Source: Chloroflexota bacterium (GTDB taxonomy: Bacteria > Chloroflexota > Dormibacteria > Aeolococcales > Aeolococcaceae). From it: a stretch of 10,406 bases of DNA. The notes under the pieces are model-generated. The model made no database searches and had not been told where the DNA came from. It worked only from the letters and a program-made list of their open reading frames with translations. Made by a program: the position numbers and the translations under genes. The stretch spans positions 1-10,406 of the forward strand of contig JAQBPI010000008.1 of NCBI GenBank assembly GCA_028287605.1, in the 5' to 3' direction. The first letter of the stretch is position 1. Every line of letters begins with the position of its first letter. Of this stretch, positions 1 to 6,232 are shown one piece after another.

Positions 1-61
1 CGGTCGGAATTCTCGGAACGGCCCCTGACAGAGCACCCTTGCGGAGGACGGCACCCGGGGT

Positions 62-67
62 TACCAT
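62..67 (+). promoter_or_regulatory. Weak candidate -10 box (TACCAT)
   Basis: A TANNNT hexamer TACCAT lies 42 bases before the first ribbon-helix-helix gene. The same hexamer precedes the DUF1232-like gene at 5702-5707. No convincing -35 is visible, so this is a weak guess based on position and on recurrence of the motif class in this window. Confidence 0.2.
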
Positions 68-109
68 CGTGATCCTGAAGCGTTTGCTGCATTTGGGGTA
101 ATCGCCGGA

Positions 110-454
110 ATGGGGTCCTCCGCTCGCTCCAGTGGGGTGCTCGGCATGTCCCCACCGGCATCACGGGATCGCGCCGTCCTGGCGAGGGACGGGCTCGGCC
201 CTGGTCGGGCTCAGCGCAACGCCGCACGACAGGCCGAGCGCCGCCTCGTCGTCTACCTCGATGAAACCCAGCGCCGCTGGCTGCGCGGTGTCGAGGCAGA
301 CGCCCTCCGAGACGATGTCCGCCTCAGTGCCAGCGCGATCGTCCGGTTGGCCATCGACGAGCTGCGCTCCCAGGGTGTCCGCTGGCAGAACCTCGCCGAT
401 GGTCCACCGGTCGAGACGTCAGTCCCTGATGGTGATCCGGCAACAGAGGCGTGA
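110..454 (+). CDS. Small ribbon-helix-helix-like DNA-binding protein (paralog 1)
   Basis: A 114-residue protein whose core (about residues 37-96) reads as a ribbon-helix-helix fold. There is a short basic beta strand (RRLVVYLDE), a first helix (about 50-68, TQRRWLRGVEADAL), a turn, and a second helix (SASAIVRLAIDELR). This is the Arc/MetJ/CopG pattern of dimeric DNA binders, often autoregulators or plasmid/antitoxin-type repressors. The first 35 residues and last 15 are low in structure. The core is 45/59 identical to the protein at 650-934, so the pair is a tandem duplication. Start choice is uncertain: ATG 110 has only a distant GGGG, and ATG 146 has GGGG eight bases upstream and would remove 12 residues. 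No toxin-like partner overlaps it. Its target and role are unknown. The fold call comes from pattern reading only. Confidence 0.68.
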   Translation: MGSSARSSGVLGMSPPASRDRAVLARDGLGPGRAQRNAARQAERRLVVYLDETQRRWLRGVEADALRDDVRLSASAIVRLAIDELRSQGVRWQNLADGPPVETSVPDGDPATEA

Positions 455-544
455 CGGCGCGGGACGGCTCGAACGGCCTGATCCACACTCAGACGTCTCG
501 ATCCGTCACCGGCCCTCCAGGGACCACGGGCTGAGCGGCCCCAT

Positions 545-582
545 GGCACCACATGTGCCGGGGCACCTGAGCACATGGGCAC
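545..582 (+). repeat. Cluster of GGCAC/GTGCC short repeats
   Basis: GGCAC occurs at 545-549, 562-566 and 578-582, with starts 17 and 16 bases apart. Its reverse complement GTGCC at 555-559 pairs equally well with the copies on either side. CACATG also occurs twice (550-555 and 572-577). The cluster sits in the spacer between the two ribbon-helix-helix genes. Regularly spaced short repeats are typical operators for this protein class, but such 5-mers arise easily in GC-rich DNA, so function is speculative. Confidence 0.3.
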
Positions 583-629
583 GCTCCCGGAGGGGCCGAG
601 GACCCCGTCCCCCGGTCGGGGAGCAGACA

Positions 630-647
630 GGCTCCCTGAAAGGAGCC
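630..647 (+). promoter_or_regulatory. Hairpin sequestering the ribosome binding site of the second RHH gene
   Basis: GGCTCC (630-635) and GGAGCC (642-647) are perfect reverse complements around a six-base loop CTGAAA. The 3' arm contains most of the AAAGGAG Shine-Dalgarno element (639-645) for the ATG at 650. The RNA hairpin would hide the ribosome binding site; as DNA, the 18-bp palindrome could be an operator for the encoded protein or its paralog. The base pairing is seen directly; the regulatory role is inference. Confidence 0.45.
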
Positions 648-649
648 AC

Positions 650-934
650 ATGGACCTCGCTGCGCACACCATCGGTCTCGACGAGACGCCTCCTGCGCCC
701 CAGGCGAACGCGGTGCGTCAAGCCGAGCGCCGGCTCTCCGTCTACATCAACCCCGTCCAGCGCCGGTGGCTCCGCGGTGTCGAGGCGGATGCTCTCCAGG
801 ATGGTGTCCGTCTCTCCACCAGCGCCATCGTCCGTCTGGCGATCGATGAGCTGCGCATCCGCGGCGTCAGCGGGCAGGACCTGGTGGCGCGGCTCGCCGC
901 CGTCGATGATCCGGGGAGCCCCGAGGCACGGTAG
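650..934 (+). CDS. Small ribbon-helix-helix-like DNA-binding protein (paralog 2)
   Basis: A 94-residue protein with the same predicted strand-helix-helix core as the gene at 110-454: strand RRLSVYINP, helix QRRWLRGVEADAL, then helix STSAIVRLAIDELR. Identity is 45 of 59 core positions. Differences concentrate at the end of the strand (DET versus NPV) and after the second helix, which could alter DNA contacts. ATG 650 is preferred because AAAGGAG ends four bases before it. An in-frame ATG at 575 would add 25 Pro/Gly/Arg-rich residues with no paralog counterpart and no good ribosome binding site. The gene converges on the esterase gene with 35 bases between stop codons. DNA target and function are unknown. 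Confidence 0.7.
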   Translation: MDLAAHTIGLDETPPAPQANAVRQAERRLSVYINPVQRRWLRGVEADALQDGVRLSTSAIVRLAIDELRIRGVSGQDLVARLAAVDDPGSPEAR

Positions 935-969
935 GCGACCCCTTCCGACCCTGACGTCCGCCGAGCCGG

Positions 970-1707
970 CTACTCCGCGGTGCAGGCCTCGAGGTAGAAG
1001 CCGGCGATCAGGGCGTGGCCGCCGTCGGTGGGGTGGATGTCGCCGCTGCGCACCCAGGTGAGCTCGGCGCAGCGACCCCGGAAGCGGCGGCTCACCTCGA
1101 CGAGGCGGAGGCCGCGGGCGGCGGCGGCGTTGCGGATGACCCGGTTGAAGCCCCCGCGGGTCGACCGGCGCGGGGCCATGCTGTGCGCCTCGGCGCCGTG
1201 GTTGCCGCCCTCGACGGCATCGGCCTCGAAGGGGTTGTAGACGGTCTGGATGCAGCCCACCTCGATCAGCGACGAGCCGGTGGCCCGGAGCGCGGCCTCG
1301 AGGCGGGACAGGATCTCGGAGAGGTTGGCCTCGAACTGGCGCAGCGCCTCGTCGTCGCCGAGCAGCGCCGCCTCCATGATGTCGTTGCCGCCGATGCAGA
1401 TCGCCAGCGGGCCCACCCGGCCGCCGCTGTGCGCCGCCGTGGCGATGAGCTGCTCGGCACGCTCGAGCTGACCGCTGGGGAGGAGCATCGAGGCACTCGA
1501 CTCGCCGGGGATGGCCAGGTTGACCAGCGTCAGGGCGGGGGCACCGGCCTGGAGCGCGTCGCGGAGCACGGTCATGCAGCCGGAGCTGACATGGGAGGCG
1601 CCGATTCCCGCGGCGATGCTGTCGCCGAGCGCGAGCAGGATGGTGCCGACCGGCACCGGCGCTCCGGCTGCCCCGAACACCGCGGCGGGCGTCGGCTGAT
1701 CGGTCAC
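970..1707 (-). CDS. SGNH/GDSL-family esterase or lipase
   Basis: A 245-residue protein with the blocks of the SGNH hydrolase superfamily in order. Block I is LALGDSIAAG with nucleophile Ser30. Block II is NLAIPGESS with oxyanion-hole Gly68. Block III is IGGNDI with Asn108. Block V is SGDIHPTDGGH with Asp223 and His225 completing the catalytic dyad. Such enzymes hydrolyse acyl esters of lipids, carbohydrates or small molecules; the substrate cannot be read from the sequence. No signal peptide or membrane segment is evident, so a cytoplasmic location is likely. The start is GTG (complement of 1705-1707) with no Shine-Dalgarno, but a TATACT box ends eight bases upstream, suggesting a leaderless transcript. 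It is divergent from the LprG-like/MFS operon, so a shared link to lipid metabolism is possible but unproven. Confidence 0.85.
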   Translation of the reverse strand: MTDQPTPAAVFGAAGAPVPVGTILLALGDSIAAGIGASHVSSGCMTVLRDALQAGAPALTLVNLAIPGESSASMLLPSGQLERAEQLIATAAHSGGRVGPLAICIGGNDIMEAALLGDDEALRQFEANLSEILSRLEAALRATGSSLIEVGCIQTVYNPFEADAVEGGNHGAEAHSMAPRRSTRGGFNRVIRNAAAARGLRLVEVSRRFRGRCAELTWVRSGDIHPTDGGHALIAGFYLEACTAE

Positions 1708-1715
1708 GTCCGCGG

Positions 1716-1721
1716 AGTATA
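1716..1721 (-). promoter_or_regulatory. -10 box (TATACT) of the esterase gene
   Basis: On the minus strand TATACT ends eight bases before the GTG at 1707. This places the transcription start at or within a base or two of the start codon. No Shine-Dalgarno exists in those eight bases, so the mRNA is probably leaderless. No consensus -35 is visible; the expected -35 position overlaps the opposing promoter. Confidence 0.55.
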
Positions 1722-1734
1722 GCGGGCCACTCTC

Positions 1735-1740
1735 TATACT
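1735..1740 (+). promoter_or_regulatory. -10 box (TATACT) of the lipoprotein-MFS-tRNA nucleotidyltransferase operon
   Basis: TATACT lies 11 bases before the ATG at 1752. The predicted transcription start leaves a leader of only a few bases with no Shine-Dalgarno. The expected -35 (around 1712-1717) is not consensus and overlaps the opposing -10 box, so the two promoters cannot both be occupied by polymerase at once. Confidence 0.55.
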
Positions 1741-1751
1741 CCCGACCGCTG

Positions 1752-2453
1752 ATGACCGTCCATTCCCGACCGCTGCTGGGCCTCGGCCTCGCGCTCGCCT
1801 GCGCCGCCTGTGGCAGCGGTCAGAGCTCCGGCGGGGTCGACGCCAGGGCCCTGCTCCGCGAGGGGAAGGCGGCGGTGGACGGCGCCGGGGCGCTCCACTT
1901 CACCCTCGCCGCGAAGGACGTCCCCACCGCCGCGTCGGGCACCTTCGTCACCTCGGGGGAGGGCGACGCCCAGCGGCCCAACGCGGTGCAGGGCAGCCTG
2001 CAGGTGGTCTTCAACGGCCTGCCGCTGCGCCTCGGCGTGGTCTCGTCCGGCGGCACCTTCTACGTCAAGCTGCCCTTCAGCACCACCTACGAGGCCACCG
2101 ACCCCACCAAGTACGGCTTCGGCGACCCGGGGAGGCTGCTCGACCCGCGGGCCGGGCTCAGCTCGCTGCTGACCGACGCGAAGGACGCGAGCAGCGACGG
2201 CCGCGACCGCCTCAACGGCGAGCAGCTCGACGAGGTGACGGTCACCCTGCCGGGGAAGCCGGTGGCCGACCTGCTCACCAGCGCCGACGCCTCCAAGGAC
2301 GTGCAGGGCCGCATCGGCATGGTCCCGGGGAGCCACCAGGTGCGCCGGGTGGTGCTCACCGGCCCCTTCTTCGACGCCCACCAGTCGAGCACCTACACGC
2401 TGATACTGGACAGGTATGGCGAGACCGTCCAGATCACCCCTCCTCCCCATTGA
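1752..2453 (+). CDS. LppX/LprG-type lipid-binding lipoprotein
   Basis: A 233-residue secreted lipoprotein. Residues 1-20 form a lipoprotein signal with a hydrophobic stretch (LLGLGLALACAAC) and a Cys at 20 followed by a GSGQSSGG linker. Cys17 also fits a lipobox, so the lipidated residue is not certain. The mature part (about 29-233) resembles the LppX_LprAFG family: an N-terminal helix (DARALLREGKAAVD), then alternating strands with Gly turns (GSLQVVFNGLPLRLGVVSSGGTFYVKLP split across 80-107), and a central Asp/Leu helix. In mycobacteria LprG of this family binds triacylated lipids in a hydrophobic cavity and works with the MFS exporter P55. Here it overlaps an MFS gene by 38 bases, the same partnership. 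Family assignment is by reading and by context; the exact lipid is unknown. Confidence 0.75.
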   Translation: MTVHSRPLLGLGLALACAACGSGQSSGGVDARALLREGKAAVDGAGALHFTLAAKDVPTAASGTFVTSGEGDAQRPNAVQGSLQVVFNGLPLRLGVVSSGGTFYVKLPFSTTYEATDPTKYGFGDPGRLLDPRAGLSSLLTDAKDASSDGRDRLNGEQLDEVTVTLPGKPVADLLTSADASKDVQGRIGMVPGSHQVRRVVLTGPFFDAHQSSTYTLILDRYGETVQITPPPH

Positions 2454-4290
2454 GGCGCTGACGGAGGGCCCGGCGACGCCGGAGGCCGGGGCGGACGCCG
2501 CCCGCGGCGGGGTGCGGCGGCTGGCGGTGGCGGGCGCCGCGGTGCTGCTCGCCGCGGCCGACACCTACGTGGTGGTGCTCGCCCTGCCCAGCATCATGCG
2601 CGACGTCGGGCTGAGCCTCGACCAGCTCCAGCAGGCGGCGCCCATCGTCAGCGGCTTCCTCTGCGGCTACGTGGTGGTGCTGCCGCTGCTGGGCCGGCTC
2701 TCCGACCTCTACGGCCGGCGGCCGGTGCTGCTCGGCTGCCTCGCCGTCTTCGCGCTCGGCTCGGCGGTGACCGCCAGCGCCCACACCCTCGGCGCGGTGG
2801 TGGTGGGCCGGACCCTGCAGGGGCTGGGCGGCGGCGGGCTGGTGCCGGTCACCCTGGCGCTGGTGGCCGACACCTGGCCGCCACAGCGCCGCGGCGTGCC
2901 CCTCGGCGTGGTCGGCGCCGTCCAGGAGCTGGGCAGCGTGATCGGCCCGCTCTACGGCGCCGCGATCGTGGCGGTGAGCAGCTGGCGGACCATCTTCTGG
3001 GTGAACCTGCCGGTGGCGATGGTGCTGGCCGCCGGCTTCCGGCCGGCCGCCGGCGAGACGGCCCGGCGGAGTTCGGGCAGGACGGGCCGCGCCGACCTCG
3101 CCGGCGGCGTGCTGCTCGCCGCCGCGGCCGCCGCCGCCCTGCTCGCCCTGCTCCAGCCCGACGCGCTGGCCACCAGCGACAGCTTCGGACAGCTCTACTC
3201 GCCGCTGCTCGGCAGCAGCGCGCTGACCACCCCGCTGGCCCTCGCCGCCGCCGGGCTGCTCGCCGCCTTCGTGGCCTGGGAGCTGGCCGCCCCGTGGGGG
3301 GTGCGGCCGCTGCTGCCGCTGCGCCGCACCCCGGCGTTGCTGCGCGCCGCCGACTGGCCCGGGGCCCTGCTGCTCGGCGCGGTGCTCGGCTGCGTCATCG
3401 TCGCCTTCGCCGGCGCCGACCCCAGCCGCCAGGTGGTGGGCGACAGCGCGCCCGCGCTCCTTGCCGTCGCCGCCGCCGCCGCGGTGCTCTTCCTCCTGCT
3501 CGAGCGGCGCCGCGACGACCCGCTGGTGCCCTTTGCCGCGCTCCGCCATCCCGCCGCCTACGGCGCCCTGCTGGTGAACCTCTGCGCCGGCGCCGCGCTG
3601 ATGGCGGCGCTGGTCGACGTGCCCCTCTTCGCCCGGGCGACCCGCTTCCCCGACTCGCAGGTGCAGGCGGCTCTGGTGCTGGTGCGCTTCCTCGCCGCGG
3701 TGCCGGTGGGTGCGGTGCTCGGCGGCCTGGTCTGCGAGCGGCTCTCGCACCGGGTCACCGCCGGGTTCGGGATGCTCCTGAGCGCGGGCATGTTCCTGCT
3801 GCTCGGCGGCTGGACCGCGGGCACCCTCGGCGAGCACGCGGTGCTGCTGGGATGGCACGCCCCCCTCGGCGGCGCCGACCTCGAGCTCGCCCTCTGCGGC
3901 CTCGGCTTCGGCCTCGCCATCGCCCCGGTCAACGCCGCGGTGCTGGGTGCGGTGCGCGGCTCGCTCCACGGCCTCGCCTCGGCGCTGGTGGTGGTGGCGC
4001 GGATGGTGGGGATGCTGGTCGGCCTGGCCGCGCTCACCGCGGTGGGGCTGCGCCGCTTCTACGCCGCCTCCGCGCACATCCCGTCGCCGGTCCGCCTCTG
4101 CCCGCACACCCCGGCGCACTGTCCCGCCTACGACCGGCTGGCGACCGCGGCGGTGGTCGACGAGCTCCACGCCGTCTTCTTCGGCGCCGGCCTCTGCGCC
4201 GCCGCCGCCGCGGTGCTCGCCCTGGTGCTGCTGCAGCGACCGGCCGGCGGCGAGCGGGTGAGCCTCGGGGAGGTGCTCGCCGGTGGCTGA
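2416..4290 (+). CDS. MFS exporter, DHA2/P55-like, with extended membrane region
   Basis: A 624-residue inner-membrane proton-coupled transporter. Asp49 in helix 1 (AAADTYVVVLALP) matches the DHA2 signature. Motif A is GRLSDLYGRRP at 93-103. Motif B is RTLQGLGGGG at 132-141, and motif C is ELGSVIGPLYGA at 171-182, which marks exporters. By eye there are about 16 hydrophobic segments rather than the 14 of DHA2 pumps; the extra pair lies around 316-364. A loop before the last helix holds Cys562 and Cys569. The protein is longer than mycobacterial P55 (about 520 residues). Its start overlaps the LprG-like gene by 38 bases and its end overlaps the next gene by 8, implying translational coupling. 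Context points to lipid or lipid-like export with the lipoprotein; a drug efflux role is the alternative. Confidence 0.85.
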   Translation: MARPSRSPLLPIEALTEGPATPEAGADAARGGVRRLAVAGAAVLLAAADTYVVVLALPSIMRDVGLSLDQLQQAAPIVSGFLCGYVVVLPLLGRLSDLYGRRPVLLGCLAVFALGSAVTASAHTLGAVVVGRTLQGLGGGGLVPVTLALVADTWPPQRRGVPLGVVGAVQELGSVIGPLYGAAIVAVSSWRTIFWVNLPVAMVLAAGFRPAAGETARRSSGRTGRADLAGGVLLAAAAAAALLALLQPDALATSDSFGQLYSPLLGSSALTTPLALAAAGLLAAFVAWELAAPWGVRPLLPLRRTPALLRAADWPGALLLGAVLGCVIVAFAGADPSRQVVGDSAPALLAVAAAAAVLFLLLERRRDDPLVPFAALRHPAAYGALLVNLCAGAALMAALVDVPLFARATRFPDSQVQAALVLVRFLAAVPVGAVLGGLVCERLSHRVTAGFGMLLSAGMFLLLGGWTAGTLGEHAVLLGWHAPLGGADLELALCGLGFGLAIAPVNAAVLGAVRGSLHGLASALVVVARMVGMLVGLAALTAVGLRRFYAASAHIPSPVRLCPHTPAHCPAYDRLATAAVVDELHAVFFGAGLCAAAAAVLALVLLQRPAGGERVSLGEVLAGG

Positions 4291-5674
4291 CCTGCGCGTG
4301 GTGCGGCCGGCGGTGGACACCGACGAGGTCCTCGACGGGCTGCACACCGCCGCCGCCGAGCTCGGCGTGGAGGCCTACATGGTGGGCGGGTTCGTGCGCG
4401 ACCGCCTGCTCGGCCGGGGGGTCAGCAAGGACATCGACCTGCTGGTCGTCGGGGACGGCGCCGTCGACCTGCTCACGCAGCTGTCGCACCGTTTCGGCTG
4501 GAACAGACCACAACAGTTCGAGCGCTTCGGCACCGTGCAGGTGCGCGGCGACGGCTTCATCGTCGAGGCGGTGCGCGCCCGCCGCGAGCGCTACGACCCC
4601 GAGTCGCGAAAGCCGGCCGTCGAGCCCGGCACCCTGGAGGAGGACATCCGGCGGCGCGACTTCACCGTGAACGCGCTCGCCCAGGACTTCGAGGGCCGGG
4701 TGCTCGACGTCACCGGGCGCGGGCTCGCCGACCTCCACGCCGGGGTGCTGCGCACCCCGCTCGACCCGGCCGACACCTTCGGCGAGGACCCGCTGCGGAT
4801 GTTCCGCGGCGCCCGCTTCGTCGCCCAGCTGGGCTTCGGCCTCGCCGCCGGGGTGCTGGAGGCGATGCGCGAGCAGGCCCCCCGCGCCCGCATCCTCAGC
4901 GCCGAGCGCATCCGCGACGAGCTCGCCCGGCTGCTCACCTCGCCGCATCCCCGCGCCGGCATGGAGGTGCTCCACCAGGGTGGCCTGCTCGCCCAGGTCC
5001 TCCCCGACCTGGAGGCGATGGCGGGCGTGGAGCAGAGCGGCTACCACTGCTACGACGTCTTCGACCACACCATGCACGGCCTCGACGCGGCGCCGCCCGA
5101 CCTGGTCACCCGGCTCGCGGTGCTCCTGCACGACGTCGGCAAGCCGCCCACCCACGCGATCGCCGAGGACGGGCGCCACACCTTCCACGACCACCCCCAG
5201 GTGGGCGCGGAGATGGCCGAGAGGATCCTCGGCGAGCTGCGCTTCAGCGGCGACCAGATCTGCGACGTGGCCACCCTGGTGCGGCTCCACCTCCGCCCCA
5301 TCCAGTACCAGCACGACACCCACGGCGACGCCGCGGTGCGCCGCCTGATCCGCGCCGCGGGACCCCTGCGGGCGACGCTGCTCGACGTCGCCCGCGCCGA
5401 CACCCTGGCCTCCTCCTACCCGGGCACGGCGGAGATCGACGGGCTCGCGGAGCGCATGGAGCGGCTCGACCGGGGCGGCGGGGTCTCCCGGATGGGGCCG
5501 CCCCTCGACGGCGGGACGATCATGCGGCTCGGCGCCCGCGGCCAGGGGCCGTGGGTGGGGCGGGTGCTGCACGCGCTGACCGAGGCGGTGCTCGAGGGGG
5601 AGATCCCGCCGGGCGACGCCGTCGCGGCCGAGGCCTGGCTGCACGACCGCCCCGAGCTGCTCGAGGAGAGCTGA
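4283..5674 (+). CDS. cca: tRNA nucleotidyltransferase (CCA-adding family) with HD domain
   Basis: A 463-residue class II nucleotidyltransferase that adds or repairs the 3' CCA of tRNA. Visible motifs: nucleotide-binding VGGFVRDRLLGR (34-45), metal-binding Asp50 and Asp52 in KDIDLLVV, RRDFTVNALA (124-133), and the templating EDxxR motif with Glu168, Asp169 and Arg172. A C-terminal HD phosphohydrolase domain starts near 258 with His262 and HDVGK (283-287), plus later His residues around 301-304. Fused HD domains in this family can give phosphatase or phosphodiesterase activity. Full CCA-adding, CC-adding and A-adding enzymes cannot be separated by eye. The start is GTG 4283 with GGGGAGG nine bases upstream, overlapping the MFS stop by eight bases. 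Co-transcription with a lipid exporter has no obvious functional meaning. Confidence 0.88.
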   Translation: MADLRVVRPAVDTDEVLDGLHTAAAELGVEAYMVGGFVRDRLLGRGVSKDIDLLVVGDGAVDLLTQLSHRFGWNRPQQFERFGTVQVRGDGFIVEAVRARRERYDPESRKPAVEPGTLEEDIRRRDFTVNALAQDFEGRVLDVTGRGLADLHAGVLRTPLDPADTFGEDPLRMFRGARFVAQLGFGLAAGVLEAMREQAPRARILSAERIRDELARLLTSPHPRAGMEVLHQGGLLAQVLPDLEAMAGVEQSGYHCYDVFDHTMHGLDAAPPDLVTRLAVLLHDVGKPPTHAIAEDGRHTFHDHPQVGAEMAERILGELRFSGDQICDVATLVRLHLRPIQYQHDTHGDAAVRRLIRAAGPLRATLLDVARADTLASSYPGTAEIDGLAERMERLDRGGGVSRMGPPLDGGTIMRLGARGQGPWVGRVLHALTEAVLEGEIPPGDAVAAEAWLHDRPELLEES

Positions 5675-5701
5675 CCGCGCAGTCTCCACGACCCGGGTGA
5701 G

Positions 5702-5707
5702 TACCAT
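5702..5707 (+). promoter_or_regulatory. Candidate -10 box (TACCAT) before the DUF1232-like gene
   Basis: TACCAT ends nine bases before the in-frame ATG at 5717, matching the spacing of the other probable leaderless promoters here. No Shine-Dalgarno precedes either candidate start (5708 or 5717). There is no clear -35. Confidence 0.35.
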
Positions 5708-6232
5708 ATGCCCCCCATGCTCGGACGCGCGCGCTTCCTGAAGCGCCTCCTGCTCGACCTCCCACGCAACCTCAAGCTCGCCTACTGCCTCTGGCTCGAC
5801 CCGCGGGTGCCGGTGCGCAACAAGGCGGCAATGGGCGCCGCGCTGGGACTCATCGTCACCCCCTACATCAACCTCCCGGCGTGGATCCCGGTGGTCGGCG
5901 AGATGGACATCCTCGCCCTGAGCCTGCTCGCCAGCCGCCTCTTCATCGGGGCCGCCCCCGACGCGGTGGTCGCCGAGCACGAGGCCGCCATCCGCCACCA
6001 CGAGAGCCGCTTCGACAAGGACGTCGAGGCGGGCAGACGCGTCGCCGTCGCCCTCAGCCGCCGCCTGCCCCTCGAACGCCGCCGCGCCGACCCCGAGACC
6101 GACGCGGGCGGCACCGGCCTGCCCGCCTCCGCCGCCGGCGACCCCGCGTTCTCGCACCGGCGCTGGTCGTGGGAGGCCGACGCCACCATCTCACCCCCCG
6201 CCGACCAGCGGACCTCCGGAGTGACACGTTGA
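5708..6232 (+). CDS. DUF1232 (YkvA-like) membrane protein, divergent
   Basis: A protein of 174 residues (171 if it starts at ATG 5717, which better fits the TACCAT box and the absence of a ribosome binding site). Residues 27-75 resemble DUF1232: CLWLDPRVPVRNKAAMGAAL, then TPYINLPAWIPVVGEMDILAL. This family usually has DxIPD...GxxDD; here Asn and Ala-Trp replace the first acidic pair and only one Asp remains after the Gly, so it is a divergent member. One or two membrane segments lie around 38-58 and 66-82. The C-terminal part (about 85-174) is charged, then Pro/Gly/Ser-rich and probably disordered. The function of the family is unknown. Its stop overlaps the TTG start of rplI by four bases, so it is likely translated in step with L9. 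Confidence 0.7.
   Translation: MPPMLGRARFLKRLLLDLPRNLKLAYCLWLDPRVPVRNKAAMGAALGLIVTPYINLPAWIPVVGEMDILALSLLASRLFIGAAPDAVVAEHEAAIRHHESRFDKDVEAGRRVAVALSRRLPLERRRADPETDAGGTGLPASAAGDPAFSHRRWSWEADATISPPADQRTSGVTR
6218..6221 (+). promoter_or_regulatory. Shine-Dalgarno deciding the TTG start of rplI
   Basis: GGAG ends seven bases before TTG 6229. The TTG is followed directly by the conserved L9 opening KVLFLQEV. No ATG or GTG lies in frame nearby, so TTG is the start. Confidence 0.8.

Larger units (their letters stand above)
1714..1742. repeat. Perfect 9-bp inverted repeat in divergent promoter region
   Basis: GGAGTATAG (1714-1722) and CTATACTCC (1734-1742) are exact reverse complements with an 11-base spacer. 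The repeat lies in the 44 bases between the divergent esterase and lipoprotein genes. Each arm contains the -10 box of the gene it faces, so it may be a symmetric dual promoter, a regulator operator, or both. Confidence 0.75.

Noticed and set aside
2..28. Possible end of an upstream gene (frame ending at TGA 26-28)
   Set aside because: Only eight codons are visible with no recognisable sequence, so a gene end cannot be supported.
451..509. Inverted repeat GTGACGG / CCGTCAC around the first RHH stop codon
   Set aside because: Seven bases with a 45-base gap is likely by chance and has no T tract, so a terminator call is not supported.
110..934. Toxin-antitoxin module
   Set aside because: Both small proteins are paralogous DNA binders; neither resembles a toxin, and the next gene is a convergent esterase.
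132..1061. Long plus-strand frame of 309 codons across both RHH genes
   Set aside because: It is out of frame with both genes, has Ser/Arg/Pro-rich composition with no recognisable domain, and runs into the esterase antisense; it is a GC-rich shadow frame.
4034..6157. 707-codon minus-strand frame opposite the tRNA nucleotidyltransferase and DUF1232 genes
   Set aside because: Its sequence is a low-complexity shadow rich in Gly, Ala, His and Glu; the plus strand encodes clear conserved enzymes.
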